Shown piece after piece: positions 35,921 to 48,294 of a DNA stretch of 64,000 bases. Below the pieces are notes generated by a model. It was not told where the DNA came from. It was given only the letters and a program-made list of their open reading frames with translations, and made no database searches. A program made the position numbers and the translations under genes. This stretch comes from Brugia malayi. Its lineage: Eukaryota; Nematoda; Chromadorea; Rhabditida; Onchocercidae. The DNA lies in contig NW_025062478.1 in assembly GCF_000002995.4 (NCBI RefSeq), positions 12,892,001 to 12,956,000 on the forward strand. The letters are read 5' to 3'. Every line of letters starts with the position of its first letter. The first letter of the stretch is position 1.

Positions 35921-36012
35921 GAAATGAGTAGACCTGCCTACCACTTCACTGTATGCAATAAAGATTTTTGGATTAAACCCGACTTGAAATCACATATGCA
36001 GATAAGCTCTGA
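35921..36012 (+). pseudogene. Relic of a terminal C2H2 finger
   Basis: One frame reads YHFTVCNKDFWIKPDLKSHM, which aligns with the YHCTICSKDFQSKLGLKLHM terminal finger of the intact genes, but the first zinc Cys is Phe. It follows a TAG and has no linked fingers. It is probably the remains of a further gene or of a tandem duplication of the 3' end of D. Confidence 0.6.
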
Positions 36013-36199
36013 AATTTTTGTTGTTAAGTGACTGCAATCAATAAAATTATCGAATGAACAATGGATTTGAAGATTTATACGAAAAAGCATGGATGGCATT
36101 TGTCATCTGGGAGTATTGCGCCACATATCGAATATCGAATAGCACTGATGAAACAGAAAATGATCAAAACATAAGAAGTGAAATTCTAATAATGATGCG

Positions 36200-36679
36200 A
36201 TCAGGAAGGTTAAATAATGATTAGGAAGATTAAATAGTGATCAGGAAGATTAAATAATGATCAGGAAGGTTAAATAATGATCAGGAAGGTTTAATAATGA
36301 TTAGGAAGATTAAATAGTGATCAGGAAGATTAAATAATGATCAGGAAGGTTAAATAATGATCAGGAAGATTAAATAATGATCAGGAAGGTTAAATAATGA
36401 TCAGGAAGATTAAATAATGATCAGGAAGGTTAAATAATGATCAGGAAGATTAAATAATGATCAGGAAGATTAAATAATGATCAGGAAGATTAAATAATGA
36501 TCAGGAAGGTTTAATAATGATTAGGAAGATTAAATAGTGATCAGGAAGATTAAATAATGATCAGGAAGGTTAAATAATGATCAGGAAGATTAAATAATGA
36601 TCAGGAAGGTTAAATAATGATCAGGAAGATTAAATAATGATCAGGAAGGTTAAATAATGATCAGGAAGATTAAATAATT
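36200..36679. repeat. 20-bp minisatellite, 24 copies
   Basis: The unit is GATCAGGAAGATTAAATAAT with variants AAGGT, TTAGG and AGTG. Copies run without interruption. The variant block with GGTTTAAT, then TTAGG, then AATAGTG occurs near 36285 and again near 36505, 220 bp apart, so a higher-order period of 11 units is present. Stops occur in the frames read; it is not coding. Confidence 0.92.
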
Positions 36680-37952
36680 GCGACTGAAACAGAGTGCAAT
36701 TATCCTTTCATTTCACTAAAACTGCACGTACATTTAGAGCGTCTCTTTATATTAAAGCTCGAGGCGCAAAATGGATATTAGTTTCATCCCTTACAAGTCG
36801 AGCATACTTCCTCTCATGCGTATGTCAAGTACCGCCCTTCTTCCAACAGGCAAAAGGAGCGCACTTATTCTTTCATCTCACGAAAACTGCATGTACGATC
36901 GCATTAAGGCATTCATGCATAGTCTCAAGAAGTGTTCGAGCACGGCGAGGATTTGACTATTAGTGCTATTCGCGAACATTTTAATATTATCGTTTGAGAT
37001 GCAAACTGGGTAATAGCTCCCTGTGAACAATTCACTTCCCTTCTAATGTGTTAAGTACCGCTCTTCTCTCAGTTCTATACCTTTTATATTGCAGTAAATT
37101 CTCATTCTGCTTTCTGCAAGCAAATGGCTGGGGCAAATGGGTTTCTTATAGCTTTCCATGTGTGTTTGATATTTACATGCTTCAATTGAGTTGTCGTATC
37201 TTCTCTGAAGCAGTGAAACTGTGGAATATTCTGAATTATGTTGCCTTCTTCAAAGGTATTTCCACCTATAGCTATAGTTCAGTGTGTGAAAACTTAAAAT
37301 TTTGAAAAAGAGCTATTGCTGTTATTTTCATTGTTTACTTTGCATTTAATTTTTATTTATGAGTAATATCAATTAATTGCAATGGCTCTTTTTTTTTACT
37401 TAGTGATTGATTATGATATAAAGCAAGAGATACAAAAATCTTTTCTCACAGTAAATAAGCCAAGTTGAACTTATGTAAATGGAGTATAAATGATATAATG
37501 AAGTGAATGGGAAAAACAAAACTGACATACCTTGCCTTGGGTTTGTCAGCTTTCTGAGGCTTTGGCAATTCATAAATTTTTAAAAGCGTAAGTAAGAAAT
37601 TTTGTTAGTCTTAATTAAAAAAGCAGTAAATAGATTACTGATAATAGTAATAATAATAATAATAATAGCAAGTAAATGAATGAATTGCTCGAATTTTTAA
37701 ACATTATTATCAATTAAAGTATTTGGTAATATCAATATTAAGAAATTTTTTTTCTTTTGTATCCATACATGCTCAAAATTACAGGTGTATCTTCTGTTGC
37801 ACAGCTCATTACCGTTTACATGCAAAATTGATTTGCTTGCTAAATTAAAAAATACTGCAAAAAAAATAATACTGTGGTCAATTGTCCAATTGTCCACTAT
37901 TTTTTCAACAGCTTCAGTTATTACGTTCTGTTCTTGACCGATTTTTCATGAT
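36680..37952. other. Spacer with a locally GC-richer degenerate repeat
   Basis: 36690-37080 is richer in G/C than its surroundings and holds two related stretches: TTTCAT-C/T-TCAC with AAAACTGCA (36707 and 36872) and TCAAGTACCGCCCTT / TTAAGTACCGCTCTT (36826 and 37051). ORFs at 36694-36963 and 37048-37305 lack domains. 37380-37950 is AT-rich with an ATA run near 37650. Nothing else is recognised. Confidence 0.4.
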
Positions 37953-38948
37953 GGCTTTGACTGTTGTGATGAACAATGATTGCTAATCAGTTCAGTGATC
38001 ACTAGATCATTATAAATTACGAGGAAATTAAATAGATTACTTCATTCATTTCATATATGAGTACCCGCAGAAGGGATCAGAAATCAATCATTTGATATCA
38101 GTACATCGCATTCATTTCTTTTATTTTCTTCATTGCAGTTACATAGCCATTATTATTTCATGTAACTTTTGATCAATGCCAATAATTTTAATCTATTTCA
38201 ATCAAACTAACCTTCTATATAAAAAAATCTAATAAATATGTAGATATAAATCTAATAAATACAAAATATAAATAAATCAAATAAATACAAAATGTAGAAC
38301 GAGACATTGAACCTGTCTGAAAAAAAAATTTAAGGAAGAAATGGCCAATCTTAAAACTTCTGCTTTATTAAATTACTTGCGTAGCAGCCTTCTGAGATTT
38401 CAGACTGACAAGGAAAATAATATGAATGTTTTTTTTTGTATTGTTACAGCTGCGAAAGGTTTTTCAATTTATCGCAAAGAACCGATTAACAAAATTTAAT
38501 ATCAATATGACCAGTTAAACTATAAATATATCTTGTTTCACTCCGCTCAAATTTTCTGATTTTTTGGAAATTAAAAATTTTTTAAAAAAATTTGAAATTT
38601 AAAACAAAGCAAATCTGAAAATTTACAGACGTCGTTCAAACGAAATATTAGATGAAGTCATTTAGCATGCGCAAATTATCTATATCAATTGCAAGCAATG
38701 TAATTATGTATTTTCCCTTCTAACCAATATTGCAAAGATTTGAAAATTTATAAAAATTGAATCGAAACGAAATAAAATTGTGCAAAAAACGTTGCAACTG
38801 CTTTGCATAAATTATTTCCAACAATGTAATATAGCAACTAAAATGAAACAATTCAATGCAAAGGATTAAACACTGACTGTTTTTATTATACTAATATAAA
38901 TTCTCTTATTACTTATATTATTATACGTGGACATAAGTTCATCAATAT

Positions 38949-39000
38949 ACGTAGTTTGCCACTCCCATCTGAATGAGCATTTATACGTACAATTCTCGAA
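38949..39000 (+). promoter_or_regulatory. Conserved TATA-like promoter, unit E
   Basis: As in unit A, but TTTATACGTA replaces TTTATACATA, a single change in the TATA-like element. Confidence 0.48.
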
Positions 39001-39275
39001 TAATACCTAACAGAAGTGATCTTGTGGTCTCTGTCAAATTCTCTTCAACAAATTTCATTCAGTAAGTTCTATTTCATTTATTTCGACAGAGTATGTTGTC
39101 TTTTTCGAAAGTTTCAATGATTAATTTGTAAATAATCCATTATACTTAGAAAAGCATTTACACTAAGATATTTTTACTTCGCGCATTTGTCAACACAGCG
39201 GTGATATTTCTTGTGAGCACCGTCCAGTAAATTTGAATGTTTTTTCAGAATTGTCAAGAAATTATTCTCATTGGC

Positions 39276-40100
39276 ATGCATTTCATCTATTACTTCTGCT
39301 TCTTCTTCCAATTGATCAATATTCAAACCACTGTAAGTCCACTTAAAGTTTGAGAAATACAACAACGCTGCAATACCTTGAAATTTTAAAATTTTACACA
39401 GTGTAATTCCATATCATTTGAGGCAGCGCAAACGGACCAAACAGAACCGTTGGATTTATCAATATCAAAAGTGAAGGAGAAAGGAGATGGATCACAAGGC
39501 TTATCAATGGAGGCAGTGAGTGATGAAGGAATTAAACCGCTGTTACGGCTCGTTCCAATCGAATCACTGATGGAAGAGATCGAACTATCAAAGCAAAAAG
39601 AGAGGAGAAAGAAGCAACGTTGTGATATATGTCGAAAGGAAGTAACATACATGAAAACACATATGATGACTCATACTGGGGGGAAGCCGCACAGTTGTCC
39701 GATATGCAAAAGGAACTTCACTTGCTTGCAAAATATTAAAAAGCATATGATTACTCATACCGGTGAGAAGCCATTCAGTTGTCGGATATGCAAAAAGAAT
39801 TTCACTCAGTCTTGTCATGTGAAACAACATATGATGATCCATACCGGTGCAAAGCCGTACAGTTGTCCAGTGTGCAAAAAGAATTTCACTCAGTCTTGTA
39901 ATATGAAAAGGCATATGATGATCCATAGCAGTGAAAAGCCGTACAGTTGTATAGTATGCGGGAAAAGTTACACAGAAAAATACATTTTGAAGATCCACAT
40001 GGTAACCCATGATATGAATAGACCTATCTACCACTGCACTATTTGCAGTAAAGACTTTCAGAGTAAACTAGGCTTGAAATTACACATGAAGAAACATTAA
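39276..40100 (+). CDS. C2H2 zinc-finger protein E, same sequence as A
   Basis: Exon 2 39249-39332 (ATG 39276), exon 3 39423-40100; 244 aa. The exon 3 protein matches protein A residue for residue: PLDLS, basic stretch, short first finger and five regular fingers. The copies are 21 kb apart with diverged paralogues between them, so the match means a recent copy or conversion event. Unit E also lies directly 5' of the eight-exon gene starting at 41836, in the same orientation. Confidence 0.72.
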
Positions 40101-41835
40101 AACTTTCGCACTTTGAAGAGAAGAAATTTATATTTTCTGTTGGTCAAATTCTTTGTTACTTATTCCTTTTTTTGTTGATAAATTATTATTGGTATCTTTG
40201 ATCTTATGTGCATATTAGAGTCATATTCTTCACTCTTTTGTCATCCGTGCAATGCATTTTTCAGCATTAACTTTTTTTTTCTTGATTTGAATTAGCAAAT
40301 CATCACTTAATTCAAAATAGCGTATTTGTTTGTTAAGCAAATGAAACTCGTTGCATTCGTTATCACATTATCAGTTACATCTCTGTCAAGCATTCGGTCA
40401 TCCTTTTGTTCTTCACTTTTTGGGTTTGTCAAAAATAGATGACAATGTTCAGATGAATATATTCCTACCTAAATATGTGAAACATCTGCATAAACACGTA
40501 GTATGCAAGAAAGTAAACAATACAATAGTGAAAATATACCATCTTTACAACTATTTGACCTTCATCATATTAACTAACATTGGAATAGAATCGTACTGTT
40601 AAAACAGTGCGCGTCCTTTTAGCTGTCATTAAACTGCACTGATTGAACCGGCACCAGAATTTCACTGAGTAAACCGGCATTAGATGTTGGACTGATCCAA
40701 ATCGTTTCAGTATTTATTGAATAATATTAACTGAATGCAAAAAGTTAACGGAGAGATATCAGTGATAAAGTAAATTGCCGTCTTATGTTATGCTAGAACA
40801 CACTAAAATTTCTTTAAATCAAAGTTTTGTTGTTAAAAATATCATTGCAACAAGCGGTAGAATATGAAGTGGTTGGTTTTTGTAAATGTTTTTCTAGAAA
40901 GTAAACTTACTTGATGCTGTGGTGACAAGCTTTACTTCCAAAATTTCAGTTAATTTCATCGGTACAGCGATTTATGCATTCATTAATTGCTTTTGAGGAA
41001 AAGATTAGATGAAATTATTAATTAAATTTTCTTAACTGACAAGAAAAAGTGGTCTAGGCGAATACGATAGGGAAATATTGCATAATTGTAACATCAGAGT
41101 GTTAAAATATGTCATTGAGATAGCTTTTATCATCTGTCAACAAAACAAGAACAGCCCATCTCTGAGAATTATTAAGCGATATGCTAAACTGAGGAAAGAT
41201 AAATCAAATTTGAATTAAAGTTGTAAATTTTCTTGCCGTGTAATTTTTCTTCTTGGGCTTCTATGGATATATGAAGTGGCTAAAGTTTAATTTGAGATAA
41301 ACATGTAAGAGTGACTCTACAACGAAAAATTCTAGAAGAAAGTGGATAGTTCCTCAGTCGTTGTTCATCTTTTCTTACATTCAATAAACACTTTGTAGGC
41401 ACATATAACTATAGTAAGGCATGAAATTTTCAATGACAATAATTGCAATCTTTTTTCTGAAATAATACAAGAAAAGTTCAGTAATTTGGATAAGCCAATT
41501 ATTTATTTCTGAATTATATCGATGAAATGAAAAACTCGAATGAAATCATTGCAGAAAAATTAACTCTGAAATTTGTTTGAAAATAAATTGCTTTTATATC
41601 ACTGAATTCAATGATATTTTCGTTCTAAATATTTTGAAAGTAGTCAGCAATCAACAATATGCTATCTTAGCTGTTCTATTAATTTGATAATGAAATATCA
41701 CATATCTTAAAATATTCTTTAAGATTTTCCCTTTATCGATTTGTTAAAGAAGCTGTTAAACATTTTAGTTTTTGTTTCACAAGTATATAATTTCTTCAAA
41801 TTTTTTCTTTTACAACAAATATGAATACTTTTCAG

Positions 41836-44154
41836 GATTACAGTAGCAATTTATTGCTCTTATACTTTAGTTTCAAAAAAAATGTTAATGGCAACAAAAG
41901 TTTTTACCAGATATCCATACGTTCCTGAAATAATTGATGAGGGTCGTATAAATGAGAATGAACGATTTATATTCTATAATACAACTAAGGTATAATGCTA
42001 GGATAGTAATTCAAAATAAAAAATAAAAAGGAAATATTTAAAATATTTATTTAAACATATGCAATGATCATTCAATAATAATTCGATAATGCAGTATAAA
42101 TTTTTATTTGTGAAAGTATTAGTATATTATATAATGATGTGAGCAATGTATGTTTAAGCTTAAGAATTTATATTTGTGAGATTTTATTTTTAGAAGGTTT
42201 GGACATTCCATCGATTGGCATTCAATGATTCGATTATGATACGCATGGATAACACTTATTTTAATTTTTCTGAATCAAATAAAAATCAGAGTTTGTAAGT
42301 ATTCAAAATGTAGCTATCTAATTTTAAATGCATGTTAGAACATTTTTTTAAATTTGCAAAAACCCATTTCAAATTTGGATGAAATACATTTTCATATTTC
42401 AGTGTCACATTTTACTTTCTGGATAAGGACGAATATGAAATTGTTCATTTTATGTTTTGTCTTGGCAGCTCTGAAGTAAAGTTTTATATTTTATATACCT
42501 TTTTTTTTTGCAATAGACGTTAAGGTTATATAATTTGGAATATTTTCTAGGAAATTAGTCAACAAAGCATTACATAAATTAAAGCTTAATTTTTGATATA
42601 TTTCAGCTAAATCATTTGATCATTTTTAGGTTAAACTTAAATGCATTTACAAACCATATGAAAGTGCTGTTACTATGTGGTGGTTTCCACCATATGGACA
42701 TTTGTATCATGAGTTTATATTATTGTTTTCAAGTCAAGGCATAATGGTTCATATTTTTTTGATCAACATTTCTAATTAATTAATTAAAAGTTTGATTATT
42801 TTTTCATTAATTTAATTACTTATTAATTGATAGTGTTGCTTCCAGGTATTCTTGAAAGAAAAACTTTATCTTACAAGCAAAAGCTGTATTAGTCGTATTC
42901 CTGACATTACCAAATTTAAACACAATTCAGTGGGCATACATAGTTTAGCAACCATGGTAGAAGTACGACCTGAAAGTGCTGTATGTATTAAAAGCCAAAC
43001 ATTTTTTATGCTAAAATATTTCATATTATTGATTATTACTTAATTCTATTTTGTTTTATTTCTTTTTCTTTAATTTCGTTATTTTTTTATTTTATTTTTT
43101 TTCTTACAGAGAATTCCCAGTAATTGGCATATTATTAAGCCGATTCCAATAAATCACAAAATTGTTATCAAATATTATCCGGATAAGGAAGATGAGAAGA
43201 GCATAGTAACAATTCGATTAACGGATAAAAATGAAATAACAGCACTTACCGTTATTGTAGATCATAAAATGGGGGTACTCTCTTCTATTTTTTTTTTTTG
43301 AATTTAATAAAAATTAAAAATGTGTTTATGATCTCGTTATAAGTTGTCATTTATGAATTTTGATTAAATTGATCAGCTATGCAGAAATGCTTGAACTTTG
43401 AACTTTCAGATGCTTCTTGCAAGACGTGTTAGATTAGATAATCAAAACATAAAATGTGTCGTTTTTGCACGCACTGAACGAATATTTTGGTCATTAGTTG
43501 GTCAAATTGAAATTAGCGTATTCCCACATCAATATAAGGTTTCAGTTTTGACTTTATACAATAATCCATCAGAAAAACGATCAAACTTATGACTGTTCGA
43601 TTATATTTATTTAACTGAAAGATAAACTTGCAATGCTAAATTCAATAGACATTAGCTTGATTTGTTTTATTTCAATTAACATTGAATAGATTTGTTCGTT
43701 CGTTTTAGCTAATAGCAAAATAATTCATATTGCTAAATAATGATAATCTGATAGTTTATAGAAGGGAAAAGAAGTCAAACAAAATAAATTCATTATATTA
43801 TTTTTGAAAAAATACAAAAATTAACATTTTGCTATTTGTCACAAACTGAAACTTTATAATTTTATGAAATTTTTTTTCTCAGCATATCGAGAAAAAGCTA
43901 AATATGAAATATATAAAATTACTGAGAAAAATATTCATCAAAATTGTTTAAAGTTAGGTAAAATAATAATTGAAAATAAAATATTTATTTTCAAGGTTGC
44001 TATGCGAGCCGTAAGAGGAAAATTTTTTGATATGCCTATGGACGAATGTATGGTTTATGGTCATCATTTATCTCCATATGATATTCAGCAAACTGTTTTT
44101 GATTCAACAAATAAAAGAACAGTATTTTATGCTTATTATATAGAACCAGTGTGA
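41836..44154 (+). CDS. Unrecognised eight-exon family, copy 1 (5' end missing)
   Basis: Exons 41836-41989, 42194-42294, 42403-42475, 42630-42746, 42846-42980, 43110-43274, 43410-43538, 43996-44154 (TGA) join in phase to give about 343 residues. Exon sizes and phases match copy 2 on the opposite strand and the visible part of copy 3. The first exon starts in phase 2 with a hydrophobic run (ITVAIYCSYTLVS), suggesting the end of a signal peptide whose ATG lies in an unfound upstream exon; the ATG at 41887 is the fallback start. The rest is beta-rich in appearance with few Cys. Conserved spots are FNDSIxIRM, NWHxxxxIPxxHKVxIKYYP and YGHHLSPYDIQQ-x2-FDSTNKR near the C-terminus. No family is recognised. 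Secretion is an inference from the leader only. Confidence 0.66.
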
Positions 44155-45936
44155 AGCTTTAAGTTATTTATTCTGAGATATTCTTATGAATCAGAAATAT
44201 AGTTTGTTGAATAACTGAATAGAATGGATTATTCTATTCAGTTAACATGTTTTGTTGTGTAAATATTTGTTTTTTAATTTTTATAGCTAAAAAAAGAAAA
44301 AATTTTCAAGTTGTAAAGATTAAGCAAATGTGAATATGCTAATGTAAAAAGATTTCTGAAAAGATTTGTCAACTTATGCTCGATGTAAACATTCGATAGA
44401 TGAAAAGATCAATGCGAGATAGGCAAGTTCCGTTGCAAAAAAAACTCCGCGGAAGATCTGCTTGGATTCTTTGTATGTGATTTTCTCGAAACTGACCCTA
44501 TGTGCAGACGGTAGCTACGTTATGGATCGTACGTGATTTGGGATTAAAGTGGACTGGGTGACGGCTGATTGGCGTGCCCAAAGCATAATCTTCGGGAAGT
44601 AATAATATGTCTCGAAGATGAACTCAGGCAATTGCGTTGTCAATAAAATGGCTTCAATGACGTAGGCTTTGCTTTTTCATTATCATGCTGTCAGCGCAGC
44701 GGAACGTGCGGAAGCGGAGTTGTATTCCAAGAGTCCGAGATAGTAATAGCAGATGGTTCATAAGTGACTCATCTGTGCAGAAGAATGGACAATATCTAAA
44801 GGCTCTAAAGATAGTAATTTTGTTATCTTTCGTTAGGTATTTATTTGTCTTATATTTTTTGTGGGATTTTCCAAATGTCTTTGTTTTATTGTCAATCTCT
44901 CTGTTGTTCCTGGTGTCCGAGATCAATATACTGCTAGACCAATATAAACTTAAATGATCCTACAGTGACATGAAGAGATGGTATTCTACAGTTTCTGCAA
45001 AGCAGGAATTTATGAGTTATGCAAAACAAGGAAAGCCTTTGTTTGCAAAAAGCGTTTCTTAAAAAAAATGATTTTAGGTTTTTAGTCTGAGTTTTCAGTT
45101 GTATAAGGCTGAGTAAGCTTAAAGAACAACAGTACACAACATACTTCCGAAATTTAGATTTCGGATAAAATCTCATTAAGCCTAGTGCCTCGTCACATTT
45201 CATTTACTGTATGTGTCACCTTGAAAGTCTCTTCTAAGCTTCATCGAACGGTGAGCACATAACTTAGTCTTAGCGTCTGGATATTTCTGCAAGACTAAAA
45301 GCTGTTTTTTTTTTGTAAGATAGGACAGGTAGCATCTTTGATGAGCAATTTTGTTGTTCAACAATAAAGGTAAATTGTAGGTTATTTTCATTAGACCTTA
45401 TAATTTCTCCGCAAAATTACAAACTTAGAGTTTTAATTATGAATATAATTTCAGACCTAACCAGAAGAACATGTAGCTGAACTACTACTGTATGAGATTA
45501 CTTTTATGGCGATAGATTTCACTGAGACGCTCAATTTATAGATAATTTACAACTACATATTCTTCTGGTTAGATCTGAAATTATATTACATGTAAAAAAT
45601 ATTTTAATTTTGTTCAATTTTGCAAAAGTGTAATATTATCAACACCTGTCTTTTATTCCTAGGTATATTGCTACAACGAAAGTTTGATGATATTTAGCTT
45701 TTTGAAAGATGAATACATGAAATTATTGAAATTTTCAATCAAATGCATAGAATATATTTCACATAGCTTTTTTATCTAGTGATAACAGAGGTGATAATAA
45801 AAGGTATAGCATATTTTTTTTCTAATTTTTACGTTTATTGATAAAAATTTCACTTTTTATAATCAAAGATAAATTATATAACAATTGAATGAAGAGGAAA
45901 AATTCAAACTTTTTGACAGAGGGAGAGAATAAAGAT
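44155..45936. other. Spacer between convergent copies 1 and 2
   Basis: 44400-45250 is less AT-rich and has short overlapping frames on both strands (44654-44957, 44934-45203) without domains. A foldback repeat lies at 45438-45592. No gene is supported. Confidence 0.4.
45438..45592. repeat. Foldback element with arms of about 42 bp
   Basis: The left arm (about 45438-45480, core TTTCAGACCTAACCAGAAGA) is the reverse complement of the right arm (about 45549-45592, core TCTTCTGGTTAGATCTGAAA) with few mismatches. About 70 bp lie between them. It may be a MITE-like element or a hairpin locus. No flanking duplication was established. Confidence 0.7.
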
Positions 45937-48294
45937 TCAAGCCTGATATATGTAATAAGCATAGAATACTGCTCGTTTATTTGTTGAATCAAAGATAATT
46001 TGCTGAATGTCATAAGGAGATAAGTGATGACCATAAATTAAACATCCATCCGCAGTAATTAACTGTGATCGTTCGTTTATTTGCATTGTAATCTACGAAA
46101 TGTCACCGAATCAACTGAATGAGAGACTGGAGAAATGGGATAAAAATTGAATTACTCTCTGTTACTTTCAGTTATTTCATCCTTCAACTTACACGTGAAC
46201 AACTTTCATCAATATTTGCGTGCGTCAATCATTCGACGTTTTTCCTTTTATAAATTTAAATCTTTCTCAGTTCTTACTAGATCAGAAGGGAACATGCACG
46301 GAGCATCAAAATTTTAACTCGAAATCTAACCATTTTTGAAAACAATTTTAAAATATGAGTTTTTTTTCTGTTTAAACTTTTCTTCTTTTCGTTCCCATAG
46401 ATTATTAAATTATTGTTATTCAATAATGCAAACTATTTTGATATAGCTGAAACAACGCTCTTTAATAACGCTTGAAATGTCGCGGAAAAGCTTAATTCCG
46501 TTTGAGTGACATCGCTAATTTTTTTTCTTTCAATAATGTAATATACTTATAAGCTGATTGAATCTAATAGAATTATTGCATAAGATCAAAATTGAAACCT
46601 TATATTGTTGTGGGAAAATGCCAATTTCAACTTTACCCAACATTTGCGTGGTAAATTGTGGGGTACTTCCAAAATTAACGCATTGTTTGTTTTCATTGTC
46701 TAATCGCATGCGTCTTGTGTAAAGTATCTAAAAGTTGCAACATTTCAATTCAATGATCAGTTTGAGGTTGTTATTAGATACGTAAACCATTTCATAAACA
46801 AATTTTTGATTTGTATGAAATTTGAAAAGTGCTTACACCTGTCGTATAATCTATGATTACATTAAGTGCTGTTATTCCGTTTCTATCTGCTAATTGGATT
46901 GTTATTATGCTTTTTTCATTTGGGTAATATTTGATAATGACTTTGTGATCGGCTGGAATTGACTCTACAACATGCCAATTGCCTGGGATTCTCTGCAAAA
47001 TTTTTTAACTCCCAAAGATAATAAAATGAGAAATAAATAATAATCAATGATGTGAAATACTTATTTCAACACAGAAATCTTGCATACCGCATTTTCCGCC
47101 CGTACTTCCAACGACGCTTCAAAATCAAATGTTTCAGCTATAATATGTTGAAAACTGGTAATATTGGTAATTTGATTGATACAGTGTTGCACTTTAACTT
47201 TAAAATATTCATTATAGAATAGCTGAAAATAATATGCTAAATTAAAAAAAAAAAAAAGACTGCTAATTGCTAAATTAGAAATAATTGAAAGAGAGTAGTT
47301 ACTATTTTAAATAATTATATACCATAATGCCAATGTTTGAAAATAATAATAGAAATTCATAATATTTATTGTAAGTGTTATTCGGAAATGCAGCGGTGAT
47401 AGCTTTATCAGAAACGCACAATAATGAAAACTGCAAAAGGAAGAAGCATTTAATTGAAATTAGCTTATTTATGCTAATAAATCAATTGTAAAATACTGCT
47501 AGAAAATAATTTCACTTTCAATTTAGATGTAACAACGTTTCTGAATAATAATAATAACATAAAATTTAAGAAATCATACTTCAGCTGTGCCAGGGTTAAT
47601 TGTCAATCGAACAATTTCATCTTCATGCTCATCCAAGAAATTAAATATAATTCTGGAATAAAACATAAGCATTGCTTGGAATGATTAATTATTTCTAATT
47701 AGCATTTCAGGAAATGCTTTTTGATCATAATAATATATCATAATAAATGATTACATGCATTGAGTTTTATCACAAAGTGTCTGAGAGTACGAGTAATGCT
47801 TCATGCGTATCTTTATGGAATCATTAAATTCTAACCGATGAAACGATCGTATTACCTCAAATGAAATGAATAATTTACAAACAAATAGTAAAGTTGAAGA
47901 AATAAATAACTTATTACATAATATTATTCAGTTGACAGCATTCTTTGATATGAATAACATAAGAAAAGTGATGAGAAAACAAAATTTCTGACTTATTTTA
48001 TTGTATTGCAATATTAAATTATACTAAATTGCTTGCAAATGTTTTGTTTTGCTTTTTTTTTTTTTTGCAATTCATTAATGCTATATATATATATATTTTT
48101 TTTTTACCTTATTTTACCTTATTTTGAACTCTTCTTATTTTACTACCTTATTTTGAACTCTTCCAGAAATCAAATAATAATCATCATCCTGGCTTATAGG
48201 TCGTAGTTCATTTACATACGACACAGATGGCATAGCTTCTACTACCATTTTATCCGAAACTAAAGCACAAAAGCTATAAATTGTTATTGCAATC
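45937..48294 (-). CDS. Unrecognised eight-exon family, copy 2 (5' end missing)
   Basis: Minus-strand exons in order: 48294-48147, 47855-47755, 47652-47580, 47430-47323, 47222-47088, 46992-46837, 46727-46599, 46092-45937 (TGA); about 334 residues. Every intron position and phase matches copy 1; exons 1, 4, 6 and 8 differ in length by multiples of three. Shared motifs: FNDSIKIRMKHYS, RIPGNWHVVESIPADHKVII, TRRMRLDNE, YGHHLSPYDIQQIIFDSTNK. The first exon again opens with a hydrophobic run (IAITIYSFCALVS). Exon 2 uses a TTTGAG acceptor. The frame is intact, so this is a functional-looking gene with product unknown. Confidence 0.66.

Larger units (their letters stand above)
37953..41505 (+). repeat. 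Zinc-finger duplication unit E
   Basis: Begins at GCTTTGACTGTTGTGATG and ends at GGATAAGCCAATTATT, the same limits as F (59573-63112). Non-coding flanks are near-identical to F and, from about 38600, to A. The 3' flank is type I. Confidence 0.82.

Noticed and set aside
36200..36679. CRISPR array
   Set aside because: Units are contiguous without spacers, in eukaryotic DNA.
40351..40602. ORF of 81-83 codons in the 3' flanks of E and F
   Set aside because: Begins with TTG and is not kept in unit A; no domain.
43864..43995. Upstream part of the open frame at 43864-44154 as coding
   Set aside because: Exon 7 joins in phase to an acceptor at 43995, and copy 2 has no matching residues for the upstream part.
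41836..44154. Galectin-like domain in the eight-exon family
   Set aside because: Only a vague beta-strand rhythm; the sugar-binding HFNPR and WG signatures are absent.
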